A stretch of 64,000 nucleotides of DNA from positions 26,282 through 90,281 of the forward strand of contig NZ_CAMCEC010000010.1 in assembly GCF_945873775.1 (NCBI RefSeq), in the 5' to 3' direction. This document shows positions 44,408 to 53,066 of this stretch, one piece after another. A program made the position numbers and the translations under genes. The notes below the pieces were generated by a model, which was not told where the DNA came from, searched no databases, and was given only the letters and a program-made list of their open reading frames with translations. Origin of the DNA: an uncultured Treponema sp. GTDB taxonomy: Bacteria; Spirochaetota; Spirochaetia; Treponematales; Treponemataceae. The first letter of the stretch is position 1; the number at the start of each line of letters is the position of its first letter.

Positions 44408-46108
44408 TTGATTTTAGATGACAAATTTGCATACATTCCTCTTTTCGCGGTTTCTGTGATTTGCGCATTTTTATTCGTGCTATTTCTTTTAATCCGCAAG
44501 AAAAAAACTGCCAGAGTAAGTTTTATAGCTCTTCTTTCAGACTTGATTCTAGGAGTTGGAAGCCTTGTTGCGGCAATAAAAGAAATAACCGGCGAAGGAA
44601 ATTCTTTTGTTTATTTTGCAGCCGCAGCTTCAATCGCAGCATTGATTCTGATTCCATACTGCATAATTTTGTATACTTTTGAGCCAAAAAAAATTGAAAA
44701 GCTTGTTCCGCACTATGTAAATGTGGCGGAAGAAAAATCTTACGCGCAGGCTCTTCAGCAGACTTCATCTCTGCAGCAAAAATCAATTCAGCCTGATGAA
44801 AATGAGTCGCGCGCGCTTGAAATCAGCTATTCTTTTGCCGCAAAAGCATCAGAAGCATTTTCTGAGAAAAACGGAATGAATGCGCTTCTTGACTATGTAA
44901 ACAAGACTATAAGAGAAGAAATAAAAGCCGACGGCGGCGCAATCCTCATGGTTGACGACTTTGAAGATGTAATTACAGTCCGCTCATTTGACGGAGATTT
45001 TCCGCCTCCATATAAACTTCCAAGCGATATGCCGCACAAGCCAATCCGCATAGCCACAAACTTCAAATTCGCATCGTTTCCGCTTAGAGAAAACATATTC
45101 GGCGAAATTGCAACAGCAGGCAAGCCAGAACTTATTACAAAACCTGAAAACGATGCAAGAATTTATCAAAACGGACCGGAAGAATTTCTTGAATGCGGAA
45201 GCTACATAATGATTCCTATAAAAATTCAAGATTCAGTAATTGGCGTCGCAGCATTTGCAAGAACAAAGCAAAATCCTGTCTTTACTGAAGAAAATTTAAA
45301 GACTGCGTCAATGATTACAGACTTTGCGGCAACTTCTATAAAAAGCGTTGTTTCAGTAAAAGATATTATAGAACACAACGACCTTATGAAGGAAGCTGAA
45401 ATAGCTTCAAAGATTCAGGAAATGCTTCATCCTGCAAAACTCCCTGCCCTTCCAGGAATTCAGCTTGGAACAATATGGAATCCAGAAGAAGGTGTTTGTG
45501 GAGACTATTATGATGTAATTGTTTCCAGAAGAGACCGCGTTTCATTCGTAATGAGCGATGTTGCAGGAAAAGGAATCAACAGCGTAATTGTAATGTCAAT
45601 GCTTCGTGCAATGATTCGCCTTGTTGTAAACACAAAGAAAACTGCAGGAACTATTCTTGAATGGGTAAACCATGGAATTGCAGCGGAAAGTTTCAGCACA
45701 GACCACTTTGCATCTTGCGCTCTTATAAACTATGATCCAATAAAAAAGGTCGCTGAAATTGCAACAGGCGGAACAACACCAGTATTCTACTATAGCAAGG
45801 AAAAAAACGAGATAAAGCAAATTTCAACACCAAGCGAGCCAATTGGAGTTGACAAAGAATCTCAGTATAAAGACATCTTGCAAGATATTAAAACTGGTGA
45901 TATTCTTATTACATATACAGACGGACTTGTTGAAGCTTTAAATGAGCAGGGAACTCAATATCCTAAGGAATCTTTGCTGAAAATAGTTTCTTCAAATGCA
46001 AATTCAACTGGAAAAGACATTGCAAATCTTGTAAAGTCTGATATTAAGAAGTTTATAGGCAACAGTAGTCTTCATGATGACCAGTCGTTGCTAGTAATAA
46101 AATTTTAA
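44408..46108 (+). CDS. GAF and PP2C/SpoIIE-type serine phosphatase (RsbU-like)
   Basis: About 566 residues: one or two membrane segments at the N-terminus (VSVICAFLFVLFLLI, then a second hydrophobic stretch), a GAF domain at residues 170-330 (GGAILMVDDFEDVI; YIMIPIKIQDSVIGVAAF), and a SpoIIE/RsbU phosphatase from about 350 (IASKIQEMLHPAKLP; YYDVIVSRRDRVSFVMSDVAGKG; ITYTDGLVEALN). Such phosphatases dephosphorylate STAS proteins; the next gene encodes one. TTG at 44408 is chosen for AAGGAG eight bases upstream. The signal sensed by GAF is unknown. Confidence 0.88.
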   Translation: MILDDKFAYIPLFAVSVICAFLFVLFLLIRKKKTARVSFIALLSDLILGVGSLVAAIKEITGEGNSFVYFAAAASIAALILIPYCIILYTFEPKKIEKLVPHYVNVAEEKSYAQALQQTSSLQQKSIQPDENESRALEISYSFAAKASEAFSEKNGMNALLDYVNKTIREEIKADGGAILMVDDFEDVITVRSFDGDFPPPYKLPSDMPHKPIRIATNFKFASFPLRENIFGEIATAGKPELITKPENDARIYQNGPEEFLECGSYIMIPIKIQDSVIGVAAFARTKQNPVFTEENLKTASMITDFAATSIKSVVSVKDIIEHNDLMKEAEIASKIQEMLHPAKLPALPGIQLGTIWNPEEGVCGDYYDVIVSRRDRVSFVMSDVAGKGINSVIVMSMLRAMIRLVVNTKKTAGTILEWVNHGIAAESFSTDHFASCALINYDPIKKVAEIATGGTTPVFYYSKEKNEIKQISTPSEPIGVDKESQYKDILQDIKTGDILITYTDGLVEALNEQGTQYPKESLLKIVSSNANSTGKDIANLVKSDIKKFIGNSSLHDDQSLLVIKF

Positions 46109-46136
46109 GTAAATTTGAGCAGTAAGGAGACATCTT

Positions 46137-46475
46137 ATGGAACTTAAAATAAGGAAGAATGGAGAAGTCTACATCATTGATGTAAATGGTGAAATGGACT
46201 TGTACAATTCTTACAAACTCAAGGAACTTGTAATGAAGATGCTTGAGAAAAATGTAAAATCGTTTGTAATCAATCTTGAGCAGGTTGATTATATCGACTC
46301 GTCTGGAATTGGAGCTCTCATTTACATCTGTTCTACAATCAAAAAGATGAACTTGAAGCTCTATATTTCAAATGTTCACGGTTCTGTAAAAAAAGTTATT
46401 GAACTCACCAAGTTGATGGGCTACTTCCCTATTGCAAATAGTGTTGAAGAAGCGTTGCTTATGATTAACGAATAA
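46137..46475 (+). CDS. STAS anti-sigma factor antagonist (RsbV-like)
   Basis: A 112-residue STAS protein: VNGEMDLYNSYKLKELVMKM, INLEQVDYIDSSGIGALIYI, where the SSG serine is the expected phosphorylation site. It takes part in partner switching, released when the phosphatase acts on it. AAGGAGACATCTT lies before the ATG, 29 bases after the phosphatase stop. Confidence 0.92.
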   Translation: MELKIRKNGEVYIIDVNGEMDLYNSYKLKELVMKMLEKNVKSFVINLEQVDYIDSSGIGALIYICSTIKKMNLKLYISNVHGSVKKVIELTKLMGYFPIANSVEEALLMINE

Positions 46476-46486
46476 GAGGTACTTTA

Positions 46487-47038
46487 ATGGAAGAATTCAA
46501 AGAGCTGCGTTCAGATGGCAATGACCCATTATTTGACAAAACAAATATGCTTTACAAGGCATTTCCGTCAAACTTCAGACAGATCCGTTACTTTACACTT
46601 TTGATTGTTCAGTCAGCTCCTCTTGAAATCAAGGAAATAAACCTTCTTGAACAGCAGATAAGTGAAGTTATAAAAAATGCAGTAAAACACGGAAATAACT
46701 GCGATTTAAATAAGCAAGTTCATGTTTGGTATTCTTTCAGTCCTTCACACGCTCACATCATTGTTGAAGATGAAGGCGAAGGATTTAAGGACTTGGAAAA
46801 ATGGAATGAATTCAATAAAAAACGTTTGGACTGCCTTCATAATTCGAATTTTGAAGAGCTTTCAAACTATGTTTCATTCCGTACAAAGAAATCCGATGAA
46901 CAGGACGGCGGAAATGCTCTTTTCGCAGCTTTGGAATACTGGAACGGCGGATTCGTATACAATGACAAGCGCAATGGTGTTGCAATGCTTAAAAGATTCC
47001 AGCAGAAACGCCATGGGGTTGCTGTAGACGGAGAATAA
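46487..47038 (+). CDS. RsbW-like anti-sigma serine kinase (HATPase)
   Basis: A 183-residue GHKL-type kinase: the N-box QISEVIKNAVKHGNN and the G1 box VEDEGEGFKDL are seen, with GVAMLKRF at the end. The usual partner is the STAS protein encoded 12 bases upstream. No sigma factor gene is nearby. AGAGGT lies before the ATG. In T. pallidum similar genes sit together (from memory). Confidence 0.85.
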   Translation: MEEFKELRSDGNDPLFDKTNMLYKAFPSNFRQIRYFTLLIVQSAPLEIKEINLLEQQISEVIKNAVKHGNNCDLNKQVHVWYSFSPSHAHIIVEDEGEGFKDLEKWNEFNKKRLDCLHNSNFEELSNYVSFRTKKSDEQDGGNALFAALEYWNGGFVYNDKRNGVAMLKRFQQKRHGVAVDGE

Positions 47039-47056
47039 TTTTTTGATTATATTATT

Positions 47057-47081
47057 AAGGGGTTGAAATTTTCAGCCTCTT
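47057..47081 (+). terminator. Inverted repeat between the kinase gene and tmRNA
   Basis: AAGGGGTTGAAA and TTTCAGCCTCTT can pair with two G-T wobbles. It lacks a U run on either strand, so termination is only possible, not shown. Confidence 0.3.
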
Positions 47082-47090
47082 AAAAGAACC

Positions 47091-47455
47091 GGGGATGTAC
47101 CGGTTTCGACAAGCAAGAGAAATCTTGTGTTGCAGGTAGGTGTGAAGGTGCCTTAAACTGACAAAAAAATAACTGCAAAACGTAGAGAAGACGAACAGTC
47201 TGAAAACGAACAGTTTGCACTTGCTGCTTAAGCAGTGCCGGAACTTTTAGTATGCTGTTCCTAATGCTGAAATGTTCTGTTGCTGACAGGGACTTGTTGG
47301 ACTAATTTCTTGAGGTTAGTTCAAGACATTTATCAAGATACGGAAGAGACGCCTTTGAAGCCGCTACCTTTTCCCGACAACCACCTCGCTTCAATAAACC
47401 TGTAGAGATGCTTGGTTTGCTTGCATGGACGCGGGTTCAACTCCCGCCATCTCCA
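47091..47455 (+). ncRNA. ssrA: Transfer-messenger RNA (tmRNA)
   Basis: The 5' GGGGATGTACCGGTTTCGAC and 3' GGTTCAACTCCCGCCATCTCCA pair as the tRNA-like domain; CCA is not encoded. The resume codon is GCA after TAACT; the tag reads AKRREDEQSENEQFALAA and ends with TAA. The ALAA end is typical for ClpXP. The pseudoknot region follows. Rescues stalled ribosomes with SmpB, whose gene lies at 59916. Confidence 0.95.
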
Positions 47456-47500
47456 AAAAAGCACTTAGGAACATTTTTTAGTTTCGGGTGCTTTTTTATT
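47456..47500. terminator. Bidirectional terminator between tmRNA and an XRE gene
   Basis: AAAAAAGCAC and GTGCTTTTTT flank a 23-base loop; a run of A on one side and T on the other allow use on both strands. It contains the stop codon of the convergent gene. Confidence 0.75.
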
Positions 47501-47825
47501 TTCTTACTCTTTTTGCGGATGTAGAAAAGCCTTCTTCTGGCGCATCAAAGGCAATCTCAACTCTTTCAATAATATCAAGTTTTAGGAAGTCGAGATCTTT
47601 TGAAAAATCTATAAAAAGCTGATAAGGATGAATTTTTAGAACCTCAACAAGATTTGCTAAATTTTGACGCGACGGCCACATTTCTCCAGTTTCATAATTT
47701 GAAATTGTCGCAGGAGAAACATCTATCAGCTCAGCAAGTTTTTCCTGTGAAAAATTACATTTTTGCCTAAAAAACTTTAAATTTCTTGCAAATGTCGCGG
47801 CAAGATTTCTTTCAGTTTTTTTCAT
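47496..47825 (-). CDS. XRE family transcriptional regulator
   Basis: A 109-residue HTH protein: FARNLKFFRQKCNFSQEKLAELIDVS then ATISNYETGEMWPSRQNL is the canonical XRE helix-turn-helix. The tail is unusual, basic and short. It is last in an operon of lipoprotein and Nudix genes and overlaps the preceding gene by 14 bases. The target is unknown. Confidence 0.88.
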   Translation of the reverse strand: MKKTERNLAATFARNLKFFRQKCNFSQEKLAELIDVSPATISNYETGEMWPSRQNLANLVEVLKIHPYQLFIDFSKDLDFLKLDIIERVEIAFDAPEEGFSTSAKRVRK

Positions 47826-48198
47826 AAGCTCTTTTCGCAGCCGCCTCTGCTTTCAGCCTAGTATCATAAACAGCCACAAGCGAACCATCTATCCAGCCCT
47901 GCTCTACTTTATACCAAACTAAATAATCTTTGCTGGATTTTTTTTCATCTGGATTGACAACTTGAACTTTCTGTTTTCCGCAGATTAGAAAAATATCTCC
48001 GCTTCTTGCATGAAAGCAAATTTCACTTGAAAAATCAGCAGAAATTCTAAAAGCCGCATAAGGAACCGTTACAACAAGCCATTCCTGATCTGGAGCAATA
48101 AAAGATTCATCTTGAAAATTTAAATAAACTTTTTTTTGCACGCAGCTAGGAAAAAACAAAGTGAAAAAAACAACAAGAACTGCAAAAAGCGTTTTCAT
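47812..48198 (-). CDS. Small lipoprotein
   Basis: 128 residues with a lipoprotein leader (MKTLFAVLVVFFTLFFPSC) and a beta-rich exported domain (WLVVTVPYAAFRISADFSSE; VWYKVEQGWIDGSLVAVYD) reminiscent of SH3-like folds. Ends in a basic Ala-rich tail. It overlaps the Nudix gene by four bases. Function unknown. Confidence 0.7.
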   Translation of the reverse strand: MKTLFAVLVVFFTLFFPSCVQKKVYLNFQDESFIAPDQEWLVVTVPYAAFRISADFSSEICFHARSGDIFLICGKQKVQVVNPDEKKSSKDYLVWYKVEQGWIDGSLVAVYDTRLKAEAAAKRAYEKN

Positions 48199-48611
48199 TT
48201 TTTCAGTTCCTCAAGAACATAGGATTTTACTTTTGGGTAAAGAAGCAAGTCGCTGTCTACAAAATTCAGCTTTAAAACATCTTCAATCGGAATCCAATTG
48301 TATTCAGTGTGCTCCGTCAAAATATATTTTTTTTCAATTCCATCATGCGGAACAAAAATTCTATATGCATGCAAAAGAACATTTTCTTCATTGTGAACAA
48401 AAGAGGCTTCTGCGATTTTTTCACCAACTTCAACATTAATGCCAAATTCCTCGTTTATTTCGCGAATAACAGCTTCTTTATCTGTTTCGCCCGGCTCAAC
48501 TTTTCCGCCAGGAAATTCCCAGCGTCCGCCCATTTGACCTGTAGGATTTCTGTGGGCAACAAGAATTTTTCCGTTTAACAAAGCTATACATGCTATGGAA
48601 ACTTTTGACAT
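48195..48611 (-). CDS. Nudix hydrolase (MutT-like)
   Basis: 138 residues with a complete Nudix box: GGKVEPGETDKEAVIREINE followed by EFGINV. The small size and WEFPGGK start fit an 8-oxo-dGTP/CTP-type pyrophosphatase that cleans oxidised nucleotides; substrate is inferred. Its start lies eight bases after the previous stop. Confidence 0.9.
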   Translation of the reverse strand: MSKVSIACIALLNGKILVAHRNPTGQMGGRWEFPGGKVEPGETDKEAVIREINEEFGINVEVGEKIAEASFVHNEENVLLHAYRIFVPHDGIEKKYILTEHTEYNWIPIEDVLKLNFVDSDLLLYPKVKSYVLEELKK

Positions 48612-48619
48612 AAAAACCT

Positions 48620-49060
48620 CTACAAAAGCATGACTTGAGGAAATACAAAATGCAAAATGCCAGCCGCAATACAGATAATTCCAATATATTTTCTTGACTC
48701 AATAAAAACTCTGTAAACCGCAGGAGGAACAGACTCGCTTTCGGAACTACTAAAAATATAATATTCCAAAAGAATTGAAGCGCCAGAAAGAAAGCCTGCG
48801 ACAACAGGAAACAAATCGCCAATTACAGGAATATCGTTTCTAAAAACAGAAAGAATTTTCATAACTGCTACAAAAATGCACAAAACACCAACAACAAGCC
48901 TGAATCCCGGGCTGTCAAAATTCAGTCCGCCAAAAGAAATTTTTTGACTAGATTCAGAATCATCATCGGAAGATTTTAAGTCAACAAGATTTTTTCCATA
49001 AATCAAAATCAGTCCGGCAAGAATATTCAGCAAAACGGAAAGAAAATAAAACTGAGCCAT
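48620..49060 (-). CDS. Small membrane protein
   Basis: 146 residues with four hydrophobic segments (YFLSVLLNILAGLILIYG, LVVGVLCIFVAVMKILSV, LFPVVAGFLSGASILLEYYI, IGIICIAAGILHFVFPQV). No family was recognised; likely a conserved inner-membrane protein of treponemes. Confidence 0.65.
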   Translation of the reverse strand: MAQFYFLSVLLNILAGLILIYGKNLVDLKSSDDDSESSQKISFGGLNFDSPGFRLVVGVLCIFVAVMKILSVFRNDIPVIGDLFPVVAGFLSGASILLEYYIFSSSESESVPPAVYRVFIESRKYIGIICIAAGILHFVFPQVMLL

Positions 49061-49115
49061 AAATTATTCCTCTATAAAAGAATAAATGAAAATTTGAAAA
49101 TTGTAAATGGTAAAT

Positions 49116-49682
49116 TTATCTATTTGAAATCTTGCATTCCAAAACAGCCGATTCACTTTCATAGATTAAGCGGCATTTTACAGAAACCAAATCATAATCG
49201 TTGAAAACTGCGTAAACCGGCTTTGGGAATCTTGGAGCGAAATTAAAATCCGTTTCAAATTTATCAGCAACAGAGCCTTCCGCATTCAGGCATTCAAACG
49301 TAACTTTTAGCGGAACAGAATCAATGTTTTCCATTTTTTTTAAGTTGGAAAATTCAACAGAAGCATAAATTTTTTCGTCAAATGAAAATGCAGAGATTTT
49401 CGCTGTCATTCCTGCAATTGAATTTTTATCTGCGCCGCCATTTATAATTCCAAGAACGAAAAACAAAACAATGCACATCACCATTGTGAAAAATGCAATT
49501 TTATTTCCCTTTGTTGAAAAAAGAACTTTTATGAGACCCTTTTTGGGAGCGTTTTTTCCAGTTGCAAGATCGCGGTAAATTGCCTGTTCATGCCGGCGGA
49601 AAGAGCCTCTTTTGTAATGAAAAACTAAATCGTTTTCGTCGTAGCGAATTTCAGGCTGGCTTTCATCGTCAAAAATTTCCAT
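49116..49682 (-). CDS. Single-pass membrane protein
   Basis: 188 residues: a polar cytoplasmic start (FDDESQPEIRYDEND, YKRGSFRRHEQAIYRDLATG), one membrane helix (IAFFTMVMCIVLFFVLGII) near residue 70, and an outward beta-rich domain. No family recognised. It sits between the lipoprotein and the small membrane protein genes, consistent with an envelope unit. Confidence 0.65.
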   Translation of the reverse strand: MEIFDDESQPEIRYDENDLVFHYKRGSFRRHEQAIYRDLATGKNAPKKGLIKVLFSTKGNKIAFFTMVMCIVLFFVLGIINGGADKNSIAGMTAKISAFSFDEKIYASVEFSNLKKMENIDSVPLKVTFECLNAEGSVADKFETDFNFAPRFPKPVYAVFNDYDLVSVKCRLIYESESAVLECKISNR

Positions 49683-49696
49683 TTATAATTCCAAAA

Positions 49697-50911
49697 TCAG
49701 TTTTTTATAACAGCCTGAATCAAAGAATCGATTCGCCACCAGCACACAGATGCTTTTTCATTTTTTATAATCAATGCGGAAATTATTCCTTCGCGGCTCA
49801 AATTAAAAGAATAATAAAGGCAAGATTCTCTATCAAGTGAAATTTTCCGCTTTAAAATTCTCTGGCCGTTTGACTGAACCATCTGCAAACTAAAGCCGTC
49901 GTCAGTGCTTACAATAAAATAAAGCCATCCGCTATCTGTAATCCCCATGAAGTCATAAGGAATTTCAAAAGTTTCTTTAGAGAATCCTTCGGAAACCGGC
50001 TCATCATAAGGCGGAACAGTTATAGGAAAATCGTATGAATTATTTTCAACATCAAAAGGATGAATCAGCGTAGTTATATATTCCACTCCAGACTGAACGC
50101 GGCTTGACTCATCGATATAGCTTGTAAAATAATCAACTTTTAAATACAACTTGCGCTCTTTGTAATCTGGAACAATATTTTCAAGCGAAAAAAAAGTTTC
50201 AGTTTTTTCTTCAGCAAAAGGATTCGGAACATTTTCTTTTTCAATTGGAATCGTGTACATTAAAAATCCGTCCATCGAAAACCAATAGACAACCGCGCCG
50301 GATGAAGTCGTGCACAAAACAACAAGCTCATTTTTGTCCGTCGTAAAAATATTTTTTATATACGGAAATGGAGTTCCACCCGGACCTTGCTGTCCTATAT
50401 AATTCATGTATTTTTTAGAATCGTCAAACCTTACAATAATTTGGCTTAAAACTTGATTTGTCTTTGGATCTGTTTCCTGACGATTTAATGGAAGCTTGTC
50501 AACTGCATAAAGATATTTTCTTGAGTCAATTGCGATTTTTGAAACTTCATTAAAAGAATATGGAACTGCCGCGCGTGTAGAATTAATGTCTCTTGTATTT
50601 TCGGAAAATGAAGGACGCGGATTTTCCTGTGGATTATAATACAAGGCAAGCAAATCTCCGTAGCTGTTCATTTCCATTATTTTTTTTGATTCGCCATTCA
50701 AAATATAAAAAAATCCATCCTGCATAGAAATTGAAGTGTTGATATTTCCAGCCGCAGCCATTTTAAAAACATTTAGCTCGTCTTCAAAAGTTCCGTAATT
50801 CAATTCAAAAAGATTTTCTTTTTCAACGGAAGAAACAATTTTCCCCTTTCTGCATCCGCAAAAAATAGAAATAAAAACAAAAGCAATCAGAAGATTTTTT
50901 AAAAATTTCAT
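49697..50911 (-). CDS. Lipoprotein with beta-propeller-like body
   Basis: 404 residues with a lipoprotein leader (FLKNLLIAFVFISIFCGC) and repeats such as KIAIDSRKYLYAVDKL and FYILNGESKKIMEMNSYGDLL that suggest an NHL/propeller fold. The T. pallidum TP0421 family comes to mind, but this is only a resemblance. First gene of its operon, 49 bases after truA. Confidence 0.65.
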   Translation of the reverse strand: MKFLKNLLIAFVFISIFCGCRKGKIVSSVEKENLFELNYGTFEDELNVFKMAAAGNINTSISMQDGFFYILNGESKKIMEMNSYGDLLALYYNPQENPRPSFSENTRDINSTRAAVPYSFNEVSKIAIDSRKYLYAVDKLPLNRQETDPKTNQVLSQIIVRFDDSKKYMNYIGQQGPGGTPFPYIKNIFTTDKNELVVLCTTSSGAVVYWFSMDGFLMYTIPIEKENVPNPFAEEKTETFFSLENIVPDYKERKLYLKVDYFTSYIDESSRVQSGVEYITTLIHPFDVENNSYDFPITVPPYDEPVSEGFSKETFEIPYDFMGITDSGWLYFIVSTDDGFSLQMVQSNGQRILKRKISLDRESCLYYSFNLSREGIISALIIKNEKASVCWWRIDSLIQAVIKN

Positions 50912-50960
50912 AGCACAAAAAGAATAAAAGATTTAGCAAATTTCATCAAGAAGCAACGTA

Positions 50961-51746
50961 TTAAACATGGCGGCGGATTCCATCAAATTTGACTTCCCAC
51001 AAAAAAAGTCCAGTTGGCGGAGCTGTAATTCCAGCTTTGGTTCTATCGCGGCTTTCAAGAATTTTTTTAAATTCGTCCGGGCTGCATTTTTTCTGCGCAA
51101 GCTGAATAAGAGTTCCTGTAATGGATCTGACCATTTTCCAAAGAAAGGCGTTCGCTTCAATTTGAAAAACAAGCAAATCAGGATTTTCCTTGTTCCAGAA
51201 AAAAAACGCATTGTCAATATATCTTTTTGTAGAAAGACTTGAATCTCCAGAAGCGGCAAAAGAGGCGCAATCAATTTCACCGCGAAGACAAGCGCACATT
51301 TCATTCAAAGAATCGATTTCCGGGCGAAACGGAATAAACCACCTGTAACGGCTTTCACTTGCAAGCGGCGGATTTTTTGTCTGGATAAAATATCTGTACA
51401 ATCTTGAAGTCGCGCAAAATCTTGAGCTGAAATCTTTTTCAACTGCACGTGCTTTTAAAATTCTTATATCCTGCGGAAGAATTCCATTTAAAGCCCGCAC
51501 ATAATTTTCGAAAGGAATTGTATCAATTGGTGATTCAAAATTTGCAGCCTGACCTGCCGCATGAACTCCGCTGTCAGTTCTTCCGCTGCCAGAAAGTTTT
51601 ACAGGAACTTTCAGCATTTTAAAAAGCGCATTTTCAATTTCGCCCTGAACTGTGCGGACTGGACTTCCATTGTCAGACTTGTCCTGCCTTTGCCAGCCAC
51701 AAAAATCAGTTCCATCATAAGAAACTGTAAGAAGAATATTAGTCAT
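50961..51746 (-). CDS. truA: tRNA pseudouridine(38-40) synthase
   Basis: 261 residues. VSYDGTDFCGWQRQ opens the protein and the catalytic Asp is in GSGRTDSGVHAAGQ; FLWKMVRSITGTLI is the conserved third block. It makes pseudouridine at positions 38-40 of tRNA anticodon arms. Its start overlaps the DUF2225 gene by eight bases. Confidence 0.94.
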   Translation of the reverse strand: MTNILLTVSYDGTDFCGWQRQDKSDNGSPVRTVQGEIENALFKMLKVPVKLSGSGRTDSGVHAAGQAANFESPIDTIPFENYVRALNGILPQDIRILKARAVEKDFSSRFCATSRLYRYFIQTKNPPLASESRYRWFIPFRPEIDSLNEMCACLRGEIDCASFAASGDSSLSTKRYIDNAFFFWNKENPDLLVFQIEANAFLWKMVRSITGTLIQLAQKKCSPDEFKKILESRDRTKAGITAPPTGLFLWEVKFDGIRRHV

Positions 51747-52647
51747 CTTCGCTGAAAATATTATTAGATGAAAGCTCGGAAGTCATTTTGTCGTAAAGCG
51801 ATTTTGCAACTTCAAGAAGCGGACCTGGTTTTGCTTTGCTGGATTTTCCTAAGCCGAAAATTCTTGCGATTGCCTTTTTGCTTTCGTCAAGTTTTTTTAG
51901 CCTAAGCTCCTGATTTTCTCGCTGTCCATACTTATATTCCAAAAGTCCGCTTAAATAAATCACGCCGTCATAGCCGTAGTTTTTGTCAGTGTCAGGACCG
52001 AAGTTTGCAACAGATTCTATTGATTCAATCCGCCCAGTTTCATTAATCAAAGTCTGCTGATAGAAAAACAAAGCTTTTCTGTAAAAAACCTGAGCGATAT
52101 AGCCATAATTATGATCCGGGCAAACACGTTCAATTTCATTGCAAAGCCAGGCAAGCCGCAAAGAAATTTCAGCGCGTTTAAAAGTCGGGGCATAAGCAAT
52201 GTCCGCCTTTTCATAGCAAAGAAGCGCAAGATAATACATTGCAGTTCCGTCGTACAAAGTCCGCTCGTCATTTAAATCATAATGCGGAAAAATCGCCTCA
52301 ACTTCTTTTATTCTATGCTGCTCATCCTGCATAATTCTGTCAAAAGTTTCAGGGTCTTTTATATCCTTGAAATCTTTCCAAAACAAAGCTGTGTGGCAAT
52401 GAGGACAACAGCCGATTTCATAAATAAGCGGATAAACTCTTCCGTATTTTTTTGAAGGCTCGTAATTTCTATGAAGCTCGTCAGTAAGATTTCCTGCTAT
52501 AGTTCTGCCGCCGCCCTGATGCATAAGTTCCTGTCTGAATTTTTTGCGGCAGACTGGACACAAAGCATCTTCTTTTGCCCAATAAGAAACCGCGGGCTTT
52601 TTTTCAGCTTCTGATAAAAAAGTTTTTCTATTGAATTGCGTTGCCAT
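51739..52647 (-). CDS. DUF2225 protein
   Basis: 302 residues. It has two zinc-knuckle-like pairs (LCPVCRKKF, GCCPHCHTALF) and a TPR-like helical body (GTAMYYLALLCYEKADIAY; GYIAQVFYRKALFFYQQTL), the pattern of DUF2225. Function unknown. It is seen between acpS and truA in an operon for housekeeping functions. Confidence 0.8.
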   Translation of the reverse strand: MATQFNRKTFLSEAEKKPAVSYWAKEDALCPVCRKKFRQELMHQGGGRTIAGNLTDELHRNYEPSKKYGRVYPLIYEIGCCPHCHTALFWKDFKDIKDPETFDRIMQDEQHRIKEVEAIFPHYDLNDERTLYDGTAMYYLALLCYEKADIAYAPTFKRAEISLRLAWLCNEIERVCPDHNYGYIAQVFYRKALFFYQQTLINETGRIESIESVANFGPDTDKNYGYDGVIYLSGLLEYKYGQRENQELRLKKLDESKKAIARIFGLGKSSKAKPGPLLEVAKSLYDKMTSELSSNNIFSEDD

Positions 52648-52671
52648 TTTTTCCTCCGCAAAATTTATTTT

Positions 52672-53058
52672 TCAATTTATAACTATTTCGATTACAACAT
52701 ACGCCAAAGCATATTCTTTTTCGTGGCTAAGCGAAACATGGATTTTATATTTTTCGCCGCATTTTTCTTCAAGCAGTTTTTTTGCATTTCCTAGAACTTT
52801 TATTTCAGGCTTTTCATTATCGTCTTTTGAAATAAAAACTTCACTTAAATTAAATCCGCGAATTCCAGTTCCAAGTGCCTTTGAAAATGCTTCTTTTGCC
52901 GCAAAACGGCTCGCATAAAATTCACATTTACGCTGAAGTCCTGCGCTTTCAGAAATACGTTCGCTTTCGTTATAAAACCGGCTTATCATGTCTTTTGACA
53001 AAACCCATTTTTCAAAGCGAGAAACTTTTGTTATATCGCAGCCAACACCAAAAATCAT
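52672..53058 (-). CDS. acpS: Holo-acyl carrier protein synthase
   Basis: 128 residues. GVGCDITKVSRFEKW (Mg-binding Asp) and FAAKEAFSKALGTGIRG are the two AcpS blocks, with HVSLSHEKEYALAYVVIE at the end. It adds phosphopantetheine to acyl carrier protein for lipid synthesis. It follows the YbbR gene by eight bases. Confidence 0.93.
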   Translation of the reverse strand: MIFGVGCDITKVSRFEKWVLSKDMISRFYNESERISESAGLQRKCEFYASRFAAKEAFSKALGTGIRGFNLSEVFISKDDNEKPEIKVLGNAKKLLEEKCGEKYKIHVSLSHEKEYALAYVVIEIVIN

Positions 53059-53066
53059 GCAAACCT

